64,000 nucleotides of DNA. Origin: Candidatus Nitrosotalea sinensis (GTDB taxonomy: Archaea; Thermoproteota; Nitrososphaeria; Nitrososphaerales; Nitrosopumilaceae). Position numbers and translations under genes: made by a program. Shown here piece after piece: positions 34,480-44,095 of the stretch (the first letter of the stretch is position 1; each line of letters starts with the position of its first letter). Under the pieces are notes generated by a model. The model saw only the letters and a list, made by a program, of their open reading frames with translations, did not search any database and was not told the DNA's origin. The stretch covers positions 1 to 64,000 of the forward strand of contig NZ_FRFC01000009.1 of the NCBI RefSeq assembly GCF_900143675.1, in the 5' to 3' direction.

Positions 34480-34860
34480 ATGAAAAAGTCTGTGGAAAAT
34501 CTTGCAACAAGTAAGATTACAGGTGGTAGAAGATACCCTCTCAGATCAAGACGAAAGTACGAAATTGACAGATATTCTGTAGAAGCCGTACCAGGAGAGC
34601 AGGTAACAATCACACGAAAGACAAGAGGAGGAAATAAAAAAACATCCCTTAAAACCACAGACATTGTAAACTTGACAGTTCCAGGTTCTAAAGTAAAAAA
34701 ATTAAAGATTCTCAAAGTCTTGAAAAATCCATCAAACAAGGACTATGAAAGACGTGGAGTAATATCAAAAGGCGCAATCTTGGAGACAGAAGCTGGCCAA
34801 TGCAAAGTAATCTCAAGACCAGGTCAAGATGGCGTAGTAAATGCTATTTTGATAAAGTGA
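34480..34860 (+). CDS. rps8e: 30S ribosomal protein S8e
   Basis: A 126-residue S8e with N-terminal ITGGRRYPLRSRRKYEIDR-type sequence (basic RNA-binding loop) and the C-terminal ISKGAILETEAGQCKVISRPGQ segment. It begins a packed group with SRP19, Gar1 and TFB, separated by 4, 59 and -4 bp. Confidence 0.95.
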   Translation: MKKSVENLATSKITGGRRYPLRSRRKYEIDRYSVEAVPGEQVTITRKTRGGNKKTSLKTTDIVNLTVPGSKVKKLKILKVLKNPSNKDYERRGVISKGAILETEAGQCKVISRPGQDGVVNAILIK

Positions 34861-34864
34861 TACC

Positions 34865-35164
34865 ATGAAAGATTACGAACATGTCGTAGTCTGGCTTGAT
34901 TATTTTAACAAAAACATACCAAAAAAAATGGGAAGAAGAGTTTCTCGCGAGAAAAGCATCTTTGATCCTTCTTTGAACGAATTAATTGATGCAGCAAAGG
35001 CAGCAGGCCTAGAACCTACAGAGACAAATGATCAAGCAAGATTTCCAAGAAGGCCCTATGTAAGATCAGGGTATATCGCAGTGGCCAAGTCCAAACCTAA
35101 AACAAAAATCATTTCGGTAATATCTGAGAAAATGGTTGCAAAAAGAGCCAAACAATCAAAGTAA
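34865..35164 (+). CDS. srp19: Signal recognition particle protein SRP19
   Basis: A 99-residue SRP19: VVVWLDYFNKNIPKKMGRRVSREKS at the start, partly shown here as the WLDYFN and GRRVS motifs, and the later RFPRRPYVRSGYI segment. It binds 7S RNA and prepares it for SRP54 (encoded at 28078). The lysine-rich tail is normal. It follows the S8e gene by 4 bp. Confidence 0.94.
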   Translation: MKDYEHVVVWLDYFNKNIPKKMGRRVSREKSIFDPSLNELIDAAKAAGLEPTETNDQARFPRRPYVRSGYIAVAKSKPKTKIISVISEKMVAKRAKQSK

Positions 35165-35223
35165 ATATCGTTTATAGCTTGCAGCTAAAGTAATTTTGAC
35201 AGAACTCTATTGATAACAGTATT

Positions 35224-35511
35224 TTGTTGAAGATTCAATTGCAGGAGGTAGGCGAAGTATTGCATCTAGCGAGTAGCGGTAGAGTCATCATTAGACTCAC
35301 AAAGCATCTACGAGATAACCAGATACTAGTGGACAGTTCTGGTGTCAAAGTCGCCAAAGTATCAGAAATGATAGGTCCTATTGATGCACCATATGCTTCA
35401 GCAGTTCCGCTTACCAACAATATCAAAAAACAGATAGGAAAGAAGGTTTTCATCGTTGAAGAAACTCCTGTGATGAGACCAAAAAGATTCAAAGGAAATA
35501 GAAGAAGATGA
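35224..35511 (+). CDS. gar1: H/ACA RNP component Gar1
   Basis: A 95-residue Gar1 with a small beta-barrel: GEVLHLASSGRVIIRL, KVAKVSEMIGPIDAPYA and VFIVEE are the family segments; a basic RPKRFKGNRRR tail follows. It joins Cbf5 in RNA-guided pseudouridylation. The start is one of two TTG codons at 35224 and 35227. It overlaps the TFB gene by 4 bp, a pairing seen in several archaea. Confidence 0.9.
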   Translation: MLKIQLQEVGEVLHLASSGRVIIRLTKHLRDNQILVDSSGVKVAKVSEMIGPIDAPYASAVPLTNNIKKQIGKKVFIVEETPVMRPKRFKGNRRR

Positions 35512-36467
35512 CCATAGTAGAATTACAGACAAATTGCCCAGAATGTCGTTCTAGTTTGATTGACGACTTTCATAATGGCGAAAAGATTTGTTCTGGCTGC
35601 GGATTGGTCGCAATGGAACAGATGCCAGATTACGGAATTGAATCAAGAGCAACAAATCCTGAAGAAAAAATGAAGTTGACAAGAGCATCCGGGCAGACAA
35701 GTTATGCACAACATGACTTGGGAATAAGAACAGAGATTGCCATGGGAACAAAAGACTTCAGTGGAAGAACCATATCAAACGATGTTGCAAATCAGATGTA
35801 CAATCTGAGAAAATGGCAGACCAGAATAAGGGTTGCATCTCCAGAAGAGCGAAGACTAGCAAATATTTTGGCAAAGATTGGAGAAACGTGCAATGCACTA
35901 GCATTGCCTAGAAATGTAACTGAATCAGCATCAATGATATACAGAAACTTCCAAGGACAGGCAGACGCAAAGGGTAAATCAGTTGCATGCATGTCAGCAG
36001 CAACAATATACATGGCATGCAAACAATGTGATGTAGTACGATCCCTTGATGAGATTTGTGCTGCAACAGGAAGTTCAAAAGAAGACAAGCTCAATGTCAA
36101 ATTGACAGCAAAATATTACAGAACACTTGTGATGGAACTTGGTTCCAAAACAGCACCTACCGTAACTCTTGAGAAATACATATCAAAAATAGCAAATCTG
36201 GCAAAACTTGAAGTCCGTGTAGAGAGACTTGCTGCCGAAATTGCAGAAAAGACATCTGATCATAGCCTTGCAGACGGAAAGGCTCCAAATGGATTGGCTG
36301 CTGCATACCTGTACATAGCATCAACGCTTCTTGGACAAAGTATCCTCCAAAGAGACGTCTCAAGTGTAGCAGGGATAACAGAGGTCACCATAAGAAACAG
36401 ATGCAAGGAAATTCTCACAGCATACAAGATCAAAGTTACATTACGACAATCAGTAGTAAAGAACTAA
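35508..36467 (+). CDS. tfb: Transcription initiation factor TFB
   Basis: A 319-residue TFB. The zinc ribbon has C9-x2-C12 and C27-x2-C30, followed by the B-reader/linker and two cyclin-fold repeats (residues about 115-210 and 215-310). It recruits RNA polymerase to TBP-bound promoters and recognises BRE. The ATG overlaps the Gar1 stop region by 4 bp. The many TATA elements in this window are its expected sites. Confidence 0.95.
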   Translation: MTIVELQTNCPECRSSLIDDFHNGEKICSGCGLVAMEQMPDYGIESRATNPEEKMKLTRASGQTSYAQHDLGIRTEIAMGTKDFSGRTISNDVANQMYNLRKWQTRIRVASPEERRLANILAKIGETCNALALPRNVTESASMIYRNFQGQADAKGKSVACMSAATIYMACKQCDVVRSLDEICAATGSSKEDKLNVKLTAKYYRTLVMELGSKTAPTVTLEKYISKIANLAKLEVRVERLAAEIAEKTSDHSLADGKAPNGLAAAYLYIASTLLGQSILQRDVSSVAGITEVTIRNRCKEILTAYKIKVTLRQSVVKN

Positions 36468-36510
36468 CCCCCCTTTCTTCTTATTTTTATCATGTATAAC
36501 AAAAATAACT

Positions 36511-36696
36511 TTAGTTTGTCATGGCTATTTTTGTCAAGTATTTCAACTTTGACAACGAAAGACATGACATATGGTGCTGCCTAAAAGTCTCCTTGAAGCA
36601 GGTCTTACATATTCTCTGTATAGCCTTTCTACAGTGACTACACCAGAGATATTTTACAAGATCCCCTCCACAGAATCTACAACTTTCATCCGGCAT
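36511..36696 (-). CDS. Small Cys/His-rich protein
   Basis: A 61-residue protein with C6-x2-C9, C19-x2-C22 and a further CKTC near residue 30, then HH and C near residues 41-45. Up to two zinc ions could be bound. The first two CxxC pairs are spaced as in a zinc ribbon. It has no recognisable relatives. It converges on tfb. Confidence 0.6.
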   Translation of the reverse strand: MPDESCRFCGGDLVKYLWCSHCRKAIQRICKTCFKETFRQHHMSCLSLSKLKYLTKIAMTN

Positions 36697-36851
36697 TATA
36701 CATCATAATACAATATCAAATCAAAGTTTTTAACAAAATGCAAATAGATCCAGTATCATTCATAGAACTATTCAGATTTCATAATCCATGTTAGAACAAT
36801 ATTTACTATATACCGTACATCATAATAAAAAGAAAAAGAAGAGATATCCTT

Positions 36852-38012
36852 TTACGGATATGACCATATTTGCTGGCCGTTGTATTTAATTTCCGAGATG
36901 CCCTTTTTGTCCAGTTCTTGTACTGCACTAGGTAGTGGAACATACAAGAGTTTTTCAGCATACTTTTGTCCGTCAGTCACAAACCAATACAGCATATGAA
37001 CAAAGTCATGTGCTTTTTGTGCATCCATTCCTTTGAGTTGCTCAAGGTTTGGATTTACCAACAAGTATGTGAATGTCGCAATTGGATATGCGTTTGGTCC
37101 TGGTGCATCATTTATGGAAACGTTGCTCCAAATTCCGTCTGCTGTTGGTAGTGATGATATCACACCAGATGCTGCTGCGGCAGTGGTAGACACTGTAGCA
37201 TCAAGAAATGCAGTCTTGTCGTGATTCTGAATATATGCATATGTCATTGGTATGCCAGATGCCAATTTATTGGTCTTGGCGTATGCCAATTCAACATAAC
37301 CTATTGACTCAGGAACCTTCTTCACTATTGCTGCAACACCAGCATTGCCAGATCCTCCCATACCAGTAGGCCATGGAACAGATGTTCCTTTTCCTATCTT
37401 TCCATTCCAATCGGTACTGACTTGTGAGAGATAGCTAGTAAAGGCAAAGGTTGTACCAGAACCGTCAGATCTATGAACAGTTATGATTTTATTCCTGTCA
37501 GCCTTCAATGCTTTTGCAATGTTTGGATCAGTCTGAAGTTTTACAATAGCATTATCATGCCAGTAAATAATTTCACCGGAAAAGATTTTTGCTATTACAT
37601 CTCCAGTCAGTTTCAATCCATTTTGTTGAACTCCTTGGAGATTGTATACAACAACTATCGCACCCATTGATTCTGGAATGTGTAGTGTTCCCTTGGGAGC
37701 TTTTGCAATATCACTACTTTGTAGTGGTGCATCAGTTCCTGCAAAGTCTACTTTCTTTGTTGTGTACAATTTGATTCCAGCTCCACTTCCTATAGCTTGG
37801 TAGTTCAGCGAAATTCCAGGATACTGTTTTGTGTATTCAACTCTCCATTTGTCAATTATAGGATACGCAAAAGTTGATCCAGCTCCATTGAATTTGTATT
37901 TGTCACTGTCACCAGGTGCTGCAGGCGTAGAGTCTGCATGTGCACTAAGAGCAGTTGTCGGTACTATTAGGACTAACATTAATGTTAATCCCAATAAGAT
38001 CTTTTTTGTCAT
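36852..38012 (-). CDS. pstS: Phosphate-binding protein PstS (1)
   Basis: A 386-residue phosphate-binding protein with a signal peptide (hydrophobic residues about 5-22) and the PstS motifs KFNGAGSTFAYP, GSGAGIKLY, HRSDGSGTTFAFTSYLS and GSGNAGVAAIV, which surround phosphate. ATG 38012 is chosen; the frame continues to 38111 but that extension lacks the signal. A TAAATAAA TATA element lies at the expected distance. It lacks a C-terminal membrane anchor, so how it stays at the surface is unclear. It follows a second pstS in the same orientation. Confidence 0.92.
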   Translation of the reverse strand: MTKKILLGLTLMLVLIVPTTALSAHADSTPAAPGDSDKYKFNGAGSTFAYPIIDKWRVEYTKQYPGISLNYQAIGSGAGIKLYTTKKVDFAGTDAPLQSSDIAKAPKGTLHIPESMGAIVVVYNLQGVQQNGLKLTGDVIAKIFSGEIIYWHDNAIVKLQTDPNIAKALKADRNKIITVHRSDGSGTTFAFTSYLSQVSTDWNGKIGKGTSVPWPTGMGGSGNAGVAAIVKKVPESIGYVELAYAKTNKLASGIPMTYAYIQNHDKTAFLDATVSTTAAAASGVISSLPTADGIWSNVSINDAPGPNAYPIATFTYLLVNPNLEQLKGMDAQKAHDFVHMLYWFVTDGQKYAEKLLYVPLPSAVQELDKKGISEIKYNGQQIWSYP

Positions 38013-38209
38013 CAAGCAAATATGAGACACTTGTTTATTTACAGATAATCGGTATAGATCATGTAAATAGCTGTACATTATGATATCATATGATACCATA
38101 TAGAAATACAATAGTGTAATTTACAATAGAATTTTTATTTTGTGAATAGATCGTAAATTAGACAAAATAATATTACTAAATTTTATTATTTAAAAAAAGA
38201 AGAAAGAGT

Positions 38210-39397
38210 TTAGAATTTTGGACTAAATCTCAATCCTGTTCTGTATGAGATTGCAATTATAGACATGATTGCAATTGCAAGCACTATAATTGAGATCGGG
38301 CCAAATTCCGGTACGGCTCCACCATTGAATGTGATTTTAGCAAGTCCATCCTCGTCAATCTTTTTGATTGTATCAGGGAGTGGAACATACAGCAAACCAG
38401 AAGCATATTGTTGCCCATCGTGTATGATATAGTTGAGGAAATTTATCACCTCATTGGCTTTGTCCTGTGTCTCTCCATTGACTGTGCTTAGATCTTTGTA
38501 TACCATAACATATGTCAATGTAGATATAGGATAGGAGTTGTTCCCAGGCTGGTTCACAATAGATACTTGGCTCCAGTCACCATCTGCTGCTGGCAAGTTT
38601 CCACTTGCTGCTGCAGCGTCTGCAGACACTGAATCTATCGTTGGTTCTACAAAGGAAGTCCCATCAGCATTTTGAACAAAGGCATATGTCATCTTGTTTT
38701 GAAATGCATATGCAAGTTCTATGTATCCTACAGCATATTGGGTTGTTTTGACGATGGTGGCAACACCAGCATTTCCGGAACCTCCAGTACCTATAGGCCA
38801 TGGGACTGTTTTTCCTTGACCTACTTTGGTTTTCCAGTCAGGACTGATTTTGGATAGGTAATCCGTGAAAGCGTATGTAGTTCCAGAACCATCAGATCTG
38901 TGTGCAACAACTATCTTTTGATCAGGTAGATTTACACCAGGATTTAGGTTAGCAATCTCAGGATCATTCCATGACGTAATGCTTCCCATAAAGATCTTGG
39001 CAATAACAGGACCTGTCAATTTTAGACCCTTATCTACTCCCGGAATATTATAGGCAATAGTTATTCCTCCTATTGATTCAGGGATGGTCAATACGCCAGG
39101 TGCATTTGCTGCATCAGAGGCAGACAATGGAGCATCGGATGCTGCAAAGTCAACACTCTTTTGTTGCAAAAGTTTGATTCCTGCACCGCTACCAATTGAT
39201 TGATAGTTGAGGTTGATGTTCTGATGTATCTTATTGTACTCGACTCTCCATGTATCCATCAATGGAAACACGAAAGTTGAGCCTGCTCCAGTGAGCGTAT
39301 AAGATTGGCTGTTTGTTTGTGCACTTGCATTCAATGATGCAGCTGGCACTATTAGGAGTAGCATGAACGCTAATCCCAAAATGACTTTGGTTGTCAT
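38210..39397 (-). CDS. pstS: Phosphate-binding protein PstS (2) with PEFG sorting signal
   Basis: A 395-residue paralogue of the PstS at 36852, with a signal peptide and the same phosphate motifs (GAGSTFVFP, HRSDGSGTTYAFTDYLS). It ends with VPEFG at residues 362-366, then a transmembrane stretch and a basic end. This is the PEFG-CTERM signal known from Thaumarchaeota, where an archaeosortase is thought to process and anchor the protein. The two PstS proteins thus differ in their anchoring. A 14-bp palindrome lies at 39459-39472 upstream. Confidence 0.93.
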   Translation of the reverse strand: MTTKVILGLAFMLLLIVPAASLNASAQTNSQSYTLTGAGSTFVFPLMDTWRVEYNKIHQNINLNYQSIGSGAGIKLLQQKSVDFAASDAPLSASDAANAPGVLTIPESIGGITIAYNIPGVDKGLKLTGPVIAKIFMGSITSWNDPEIANLNPGVNLPDQKIVVAHRSDGSGTTYAFTDYLSKISPDWKTKVGQGKTVPWPIGTGGSGNAGVATIVKTTQYAVGYIELAYAFQNKMTYAFVQNADGTSFVEPTIDSVSADAAAASGNLPAADGDWSQVSIVNQPGNNSYPISTLTYVMVYKDLSTVNGETQDKANEVINFLNYIIHDGQQYASGLLYVPLPDTIKKIDEDGLAKITFNGGAVPEFGPISIIVLAIAIMSIIAISYRTGLRFSPKF

Positions 39398-39458
39398 ATA
39401 GTCATTGAAAAAAATATCTTATTTACCCGTGGCCATAATAGTTTCCATACAAGTACAA

Positions 39459-39472
39459 AATCTATATAGATT
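39459..39472. promoter_or_regulatory. CTATATAG-core palindrome upstream of pstS2
   Basis: AATCTATATAGATT is a perfect 14-bp palindrome located 62-75 bp upstream of the pstS2 start, outside the likely TATA element (TAAATAA about 27 bp upstream). The same core recurs at 42896-42903, 44034-44041, 44052-44059 and 48797-48804. It is a candidate operator for the phosphate genes. Confidence 0.45.
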
Positions 39473-39503
39473 CCAAATAACAAAAAACTATTTCAAAAAT
39501 AAT

Positions 39504-40130
39504 TTATCGGTATGCTCTTGCCCCAGTAACAATATAATTTACAGAGTCACCTACAAATGCAGCATGATCTGCCATTCGCTCCATGTATCTTAAAACAAGT
39601 GCATCAGCTAACGCACATTTCACGTTACTGAGTGTGATCAGTTTTGGCAAGTGTTTGTTATAGTATTTATCAACAAGATCTTCATCAGTTCTCAATTCTT
39701 TTGCTTTTTCAAGATCAAGTTTTGCAAAACATTCTACAGCAAGTTGTACCATTTGTTTTATTTCTCCAGACAATGTGTACACTACTTCATTTTTACAGTC
39801 AGACAAATCTCCAAAAGTTTCTCTAACCATGGATATATCATATGCATATCGACTTAATCTAGTAAATCCATATGATATCTCAAGTGAAGAGCGTATCAAT
39901 CTAAAATCACTAGCAACTGGTTGATAGCGGAGAATCATATCAAATGTAAGTTCCCCTACTTTGTCATAAAGATCCATCATCTTACTTGAGAGTTCATGTA
40001 CCTCTTTTCTTGCATTTTGTCCTCCCAAGTACGAATCAATTGCCAAATTAGTACAAGTAATAGAAAGATCGCACATTTGTTTCATCATCTCTGATAGATT
40101 TGCCAAATGAGGATCTATTAGGCGAGTCAT
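39504..40130 (-). CDS. phoU: Phosphate transport regulator PhoU
   Basis: A PhoU of 208 residues from ATG 40130 (MTRLIDPHL). The frame continues to 40154, which would overlap pstB by 23 bp; the shorter start follows the pstB stop by one base and matches the family. Two three-helix repeats carry the ExxxD-type metal motifs. In bacteria PhoU restrains the Pst transporter, and its place as last gene of pstC-pstA-pstB-phoU fits that role. Confidence 0.92.
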   Translation of the reverse strand: MTRLIDPHLANLSEMMKQMCDLSITCTNLAIDSYLGGQNARKEVHELSSKMMDLYDKVGELTFDMILRYQPVASDFRLIRSSLEISYGFTRLSRYAYDISMVRETFGDLSDCKNEVVYTLSGEIKQMVQLAVECFAKLDLEKAKELRTDEDLVDKYYNKHLPKLITLSNVKCALADALVLRYMERMADHAAFVGDSVNYIVTGARAYR

Positions 40131-40131
40131 C

Positions 40132-40938
40132 TTATCCAAACTGACCCTGAACATATTTAGCAGTTATTTCATTTCTAGGATTTTCAAAGATCTGTTTTGT
40201 CTCTCCAAATTCAACCAAATCACCCAGATACATAAAACCAGTATAATCAGAAACTCGTGTAGCTTGTTGCATATTATGAGTAACGATGATAATCGTATAC
40301 TCTTTTTTTAATTCTTGTATCATTTCTTCAATTTTTTGAGTTGCAATAGGATCAAGTGCAGACGCGGGTTCATCCATGAGTAATACCTCAGGTTGAATGG
40401 CAAGTGCCCTAGCAATGCAAAGTCTCTGCTGTTGTCCTCCAGATAGGCTCATTCCTGGTTTTTTCAAGTCTCCTTTGACTTCATCCCATAGAGATGCCAT
40501 CTTGAGACATCCTTCTACTACTTCATCGAGAATTTTTCTATCTTTAACACCATTGAGTTTGAGGCCACATGCAACATTATCATATATTGACATGGTAGGA
40601 AACGGATTTGGTTTTTGAAATACCATTCCTATTTTTCTCCTATTAATTATAGGATCAATTTTGTTAGAGTAGAGATCTTCTCCATCAAGCAAAACTTTGC
40701 CTGTCAAGGATGCATTTTTGGTAAGCTCATGCATTCTGTTAAGACATCTAAGAAATGTTGTTTTTCCACATCCTGAAGGCCCAATAAGCGCAGTAACAGC
40801 CTTGTCCCGGAATTTCATAGAGACATTCTTTACGGCTGTAATGCCATCATAGCTTGCAACAATATTTTCTGCCACCAGTTTGTACTTTACATCTCCGGTG
40901 TTTTCCCTTATTGGAACTTTGGTGATTGTTTCCATCAT
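40132..40938 (-). CDS. pstB: Phosphate ABC transporter ATPase PstB
   Basis: A 268-residue ABC ATPase with Walker [10 protein letters not shown] near residue 53, the LSGGQQQR signature near residue 165 and Walker [12 protein letters not shown]. The phosphate-type N-terminal insert with [10 protein letters not shown] is present. It energises phosphate uptake with PstC and PstA. The start overlaps pstA by 4 bp (ATGA), and phoU follows. Confidence 0.95.
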   Translation of the reverse strand: MMETITKVPIRENTGDVKYKLVAENIVASYDGITAVKNVSMKFRDKAVTALIGPSGCGKTTFLRCLNRMHELTKNASLTGKVLLDGEDLYSNKIDPIINRRKIGMVFQKPNPFPTMSIYDNVACGLKLNGVKDRKILDEVVEGCLKMASLWDEVKGDLKKPGMSLSGGQQQRLCIARALAIQPEVLLMDEPASALDPIATQKIEEMIQELKKEYTIIIVTHNMQQATRVSDYTGFMYLGDLVEFGETKQIFENPRNEITAKYVQGQFG

Positions 40939-41855
40939 GATATAGCTCCCAACTTTCTGAACTTTATTCTAGTCTTTTCTTTTTTTCTTAACACCATATA
41001 ACGTACACCAATATTTATGGAAAGGACAAGTATTATCAAAACAAATGCAGCTCCCCATCCTTGTGTAACTGCGCTATCATATGGAAGCGAAGATAATCTC
41101 CAAATTCTAAGAGGAAGTGCATCAACAGGTCCATCCAAACCCTCTAGAAATTGGCTGCTTCCAAGAATTGTAAATACAAGAGGTGCTGTTTCACCAGCTA
41201 TTCTTGCAACAGAGAGCAAGATTCCTGTTACAAGCCCATTTTTTGCACTGCTTAGTACTATGGTAAAGACCACCCGATATCTTCGAATCCCTAATGCATA
41301 TCCAGCTTCACGATAAGTAACAGGAACTAGTTTTAATGATTCTTCAGTTGTTCTCATTATTATTGGTAGCATCACAATAGACAAGGCAAAAGATCCAGCC
41401 CAGACTGAAAAGTTTCCTACTGTCAGTACAATCAGAACAAAGGTAAAGACACCAATAACAATAGTTGGAAATTCTGCAAGAACATCGTTGAAAAACCTAA
41501 TCATTCGTCCATACTTGTTATTACCATATTCAGAGAGAAATATTCCGCCCATTATACCAACAGGTACTCCAATAAGACTAGACAATCCAATTAACACAAT
41601 AGTACCCTGTATTGCAGGCCCTATTCCACCAGGATCATCACTACCTACAGCTCCTGGTATCTGAGTAAGAAACTCCCAAGATAATGCAGATGAACCATTT
41701 GTAAAGACATTGACTAGTATAGCAACAAGTGGGACAATTGCAACTACAACGCATGCAAAGACTGCACCTTTGATGATTTTATCAAGAATTATTCGTCTTT
41801 TAACATTGTAACGAAAATGAGTTCTAAATTCTGCACGCTGTTCAGGAGTTATCAT
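40935..41855 (-). CDS. pstA: Phosphate ABC transporter permease PstA
   Basis: A 306-residue permease with six predicted transmembrane helices and the [19 protein letters not shown] loop that contacts the ATPase (residues about 181-199). The N-terminus is basic and cytoplasmic. It overlaps pstC by 4 bp upstream and pstB by 4 bp downstream, a tightly coupled operon. Confidence 0.94.
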   Translation of the reverse strand: MITPEQRAEFRTHFRYNVKRRIILDKIIKGAVFACVVVAIVPLVAILVNVFTNGSSALSWEFLTQIPGAVGSDDPGGIGPAIQGTIVLIGLSSLIGVPVGIMGGIFLSEYGNNKYGRMIRFFNDVLAEFPTIVIGVFTFVLIVLTVGNFSVWAGSFALSIVMLPIIMRTTEESLKLVPVTYREAGYALGIRRYRVVFTIVLSSAKNGLVTGILLSVARIAGETAPLVFTILGSSQFLEGLDGPVDALPLRIWRLSSLPYDSAVTQGWGAAFVLIILVLSINIGVRYMVLRKKEKTRIKFRKLGAIS

Positions 41856-42820
41856 GCCAATACTGCCCCCTCATGAGATTTGACTACTTTGGCAACAAGA
41901 AGATGTGCTACCATGTTTATGACAAATGCCATAATGAAAAGAATCAGACCTATTCCAATCAGAGCTGCCAGATGAAGTCCACCTTGAGATGCTTCTGCAA
42001 ATTCATTTGCCATTATACTTGCTAGCGTTTGACCAGGTTGAAACAAAGAAGACGGGAATGCGGCAGCTCCTGTTGCATTACCAATCAACATTGTTACTGC
42101 CATTGTTTCCCCTACAGCTCTTCCAAGACCCAGAATTGTTGCACCAATTAATCCAGATTTAGAATAAGGCAAGACTGCAATTCTAAAAGCCTCCCATTTT
42201 GTAGCACCAAGCATATAGGCTGCTTCACGTTGACTGTTTGGAACAGCCATCATGATCTCTTTTGAAACAGATGCAATTGTAGGAATAATCATTATAGCCA
42301 AAACAATGCTTGCCGTAAGAATATCCAGTCCAAATGGAGTTCCAGCAAATATTATGCTGTTATCTCCAAAAATATTGTGCAGTGGAACTTCGATCCAATC
42401 TCGTACATATGTTCTAAACACAAGCAGCCCCCATAAACCATATACAACACTGGGGACAGCAGCCAAAAGTTCTATAATCATTGCAAGCGGAGTGCGCAGC
42501 AATCTAGGAGAAAGCTCAGAAAGAAACATTGCAATTCCAAAACTCAATGGTATTGCTATCAACATTGCAATTCCTGCATTAACCAGAGTTCCCATGATAT
42601 ACGGTGCAGCTCCGTATGACTCCCTACCTTCAACAGAATTCCAGTCAGAGCCAGTGAGAAAGGATATTCCTTCCTGTTGCCACACCTGTACAGAACCAGT
42701 AGTCAAATTAATTACAATCATGACAATTATTGCAAGGACGTAGGTTGCTGCTGCAATTGCCACATATTTGAAAATCTTATCAGTATGAACAGATCCTTTC
42801 TTCATAGTAACTGCAAGCAT
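41852..42820 (-). CDS. pstC: Phosphate ABC transporter permease PstC
   Basis: A 322-residue permease, first gene of the pst operon, with six transmembrane helices and the EAAYMLGATKWEAFRIAVLP coupling loop near residue 197. ATG 42820 has an ATATCTA-like TATA element about 27 bp upstream. The intergenic region up to 42958 also carries the promoter of the divergent AbrB-PhoU gene and one CTATATAG site. Confidence 0.94.
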   Translation of the reverse strand: MLAVTMKKGSVHTDKIFKYVAIAAATYVLAIIVMIVINLTTGSVQVWQQEGISFLTGSDWNSVEGRESYGAAPYIMGTLVNAGIAMLIAIPLSFGIAMFLSELSPRLLRTPLAMIIELLAAVPSVVYGLWGLLVFRTYVRDWIEVPLHNIFGDNSIIFAGTPFGLDILTASIVLAIMIIPTIASVSKEIMMAVPNSQREAAYMLGATKWEAFRIAVLPYSKSGLIGATILGLGRAVGETMAVTMLIGNATGAAAFPSSLFQPGQTLASIMANEFAEASQGGLHLAALIGIGLILFIMAFVINMVAHLLVAKVVKSHEGAVLA

Positions 42821-42895
42821 GTAAGATACTTGGTCTAAAGATTAGATATGAGATAATCGACCATAATTTCTTAGATTTCATAGTCAATCATATAA

Positions 42896-42903
42896 CTATA
42901 TAG
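42896..42903. promoter_or_regulatory. CTATATAG site between pstC and AbrB-PhoU gene
   Basis: An 8-bp palindrome located between the two divergent TATA boxes, 76 bp upstream of pstC and 56 bp upstream of the GTG at 42959. Its position between promoters suits an operator better than a TATA box. Confidence 0.4.
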
Positions 42904-42958
42904 ATATACATAGAATTGATGGGTAAGTACTTTAATTATAAGAAATACATTAGATGTA

Positions 42959-44011
42959 GTGTCAGAAATACTAAACGATAAAGAAGTAAGAAAATTACAA
43001 CTCGTAGGTGGATCTACGTATGTTTTATCGCTTCCCAAAAAATGGGTCGACGAATTAAAACTCAAAACAGGAGACCCTGTATCAATAGTCAAGAATGTCA
43101 ACAAATCACTTTCAATATTACCTACACAGAGTTCATCAACACCAAAGATTACAAAATCAAGAACATCCATAAGCCAAAAGGATTCAATAGAATCAATCCA
43201 ACGAAAAATAATTGCCATGTATTTGTCAGGTTATCAGATCATCGAGGTTTACGCAAAAGGAGGTAGAATACAAATTGAACACAAGCAGGCAATAAGAGAT
43301 CTGGTAAGAAAAAACATGATAGGAACTGAGATAGTAGAATCTACTGCAGAATCTATTACAATCCAAATTCTAACTAGTTTACCAGAACTCTCAATAAGTG
43401 ATGCACTAAAGAGAATGTTTCTTCTCACCTCAACAATGCACAGACAAGCAATTGATGCACTAAAAGAGATGAATGTAGAGATGGGAGAAGAAATAACTCA
43501 CTTGGATGATGAAGTAGACAGGTTTAGTCTATACATACTACGAAATCTGACCCTTGCAGTAGAACATGAAAAGATTCTCAGAGACATTGGGCTTAAGAAA
43601 CCATCGGATTGCATAAGCTATAGAATAGTTGTCAAATCAATTGAAAGAATTGCAGATCATGCGGTATCAATTGCCAGTAGAATACGATTTTTAAAATCAA
43701 CTTTAGAGCCTGCGTTGATACAAAAAATAACTCGCCTCAGCGAGGAATCACTCAAGGTCTTTGAAGATTCCATCCTGGCATTAAACAAGAGAGATTATGT
43801 TATTGCAGATAATGTTGCATCAAACGCACGTAAAATAGCAGAAAAGGAGAAAGAGTTTACTGATTCATTGGAAGAATCAAAAAAATATTCGAGCATAATC
43901 AAATTTGTTTTAGAAGATATTCGCAGGACAGCAGAATATTCAAGTGACATTGCAGAAGCAGTAATCAATGAGACGGTACAGGATGTAATCTCAGAAAACA
44001 ACACAGCCTGA
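42959..44011 (+). CDS. AbrB-PhoU fusion, phosphate-responsive regulator
   Basis: A 350-residue protein. The first 50 residues form an AbrB/SpoVT swapped-hairpin DNA-binding domain (RKLQLVGGSTYVLSLPKKWVD, GDPVSIVK). Residues about 125-345 are PhoU-like helical bundles. This architecture is common in archaea and thought to couple phosphate status to transcription. GTG 42959 lies 24 bp after TAATTATA (42932-42939). Divergent orientation to pstCAB makes it the prime candidate regulator of the operon. Confidence 0.88.
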   Translation: MSEILNDKEVRKLQLVGGSTYVLSLPKKWVDELKLKTGDPVSIVKNVNKSLSILPTQSSSTPKITKSRTSISQKDSIESIQRKIIAMYLSGYQIIEVYAKGGRIQIEHKQAIRDLVRKNMIGTEIVESTAESITIQILTSLPELSISDALKRMFLLTSTMHRQAIDALKEMNVEMGEEITHLDDEVDRFSLYILRNLTLAVEHEKILRDIGLKKPSDCISYRIVVKSIERIADHAVSIASRIRFLKSTLEPALIQKITRLSEESLKVFEDSILALNKRDYVIADNVASNARKIAEKEKEFTDSLEESKKYSSIIKFVLEDIRRTAEYSSDIAEAVINETVQDVISENNTA

Positions 44012-44031
44012 TTTATACAGATCAGTCTTTC

Positions 44032-44059
44032 ATCTATATAGATTGCATTTCCTATATAG
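44032..44059. promoter_or_regulatory. Two CTATATAG palindromes upstream of DUF47 gene
   Basis: ATCTATATAGAT (44032-44043) and CTATATAG (44052-44059) have cores 18 bp apart. Both lie upstream of the probable TATA element TTTATCTA (44068-44075) of the DUF47-PiT operon, so they are placed like activator or repressor sites. Confidence 0.45.
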
Positions 44060-44095
44060 AACAGACATTTATCTATGAAGTTTACGACGAACAAC

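Noticed and set aside
28078-35164. 7S SRP RNA or RNase P RNA near the SRP genes
   Set aside because: Intergenic gaps here are too short and hold no matching conserved helices.
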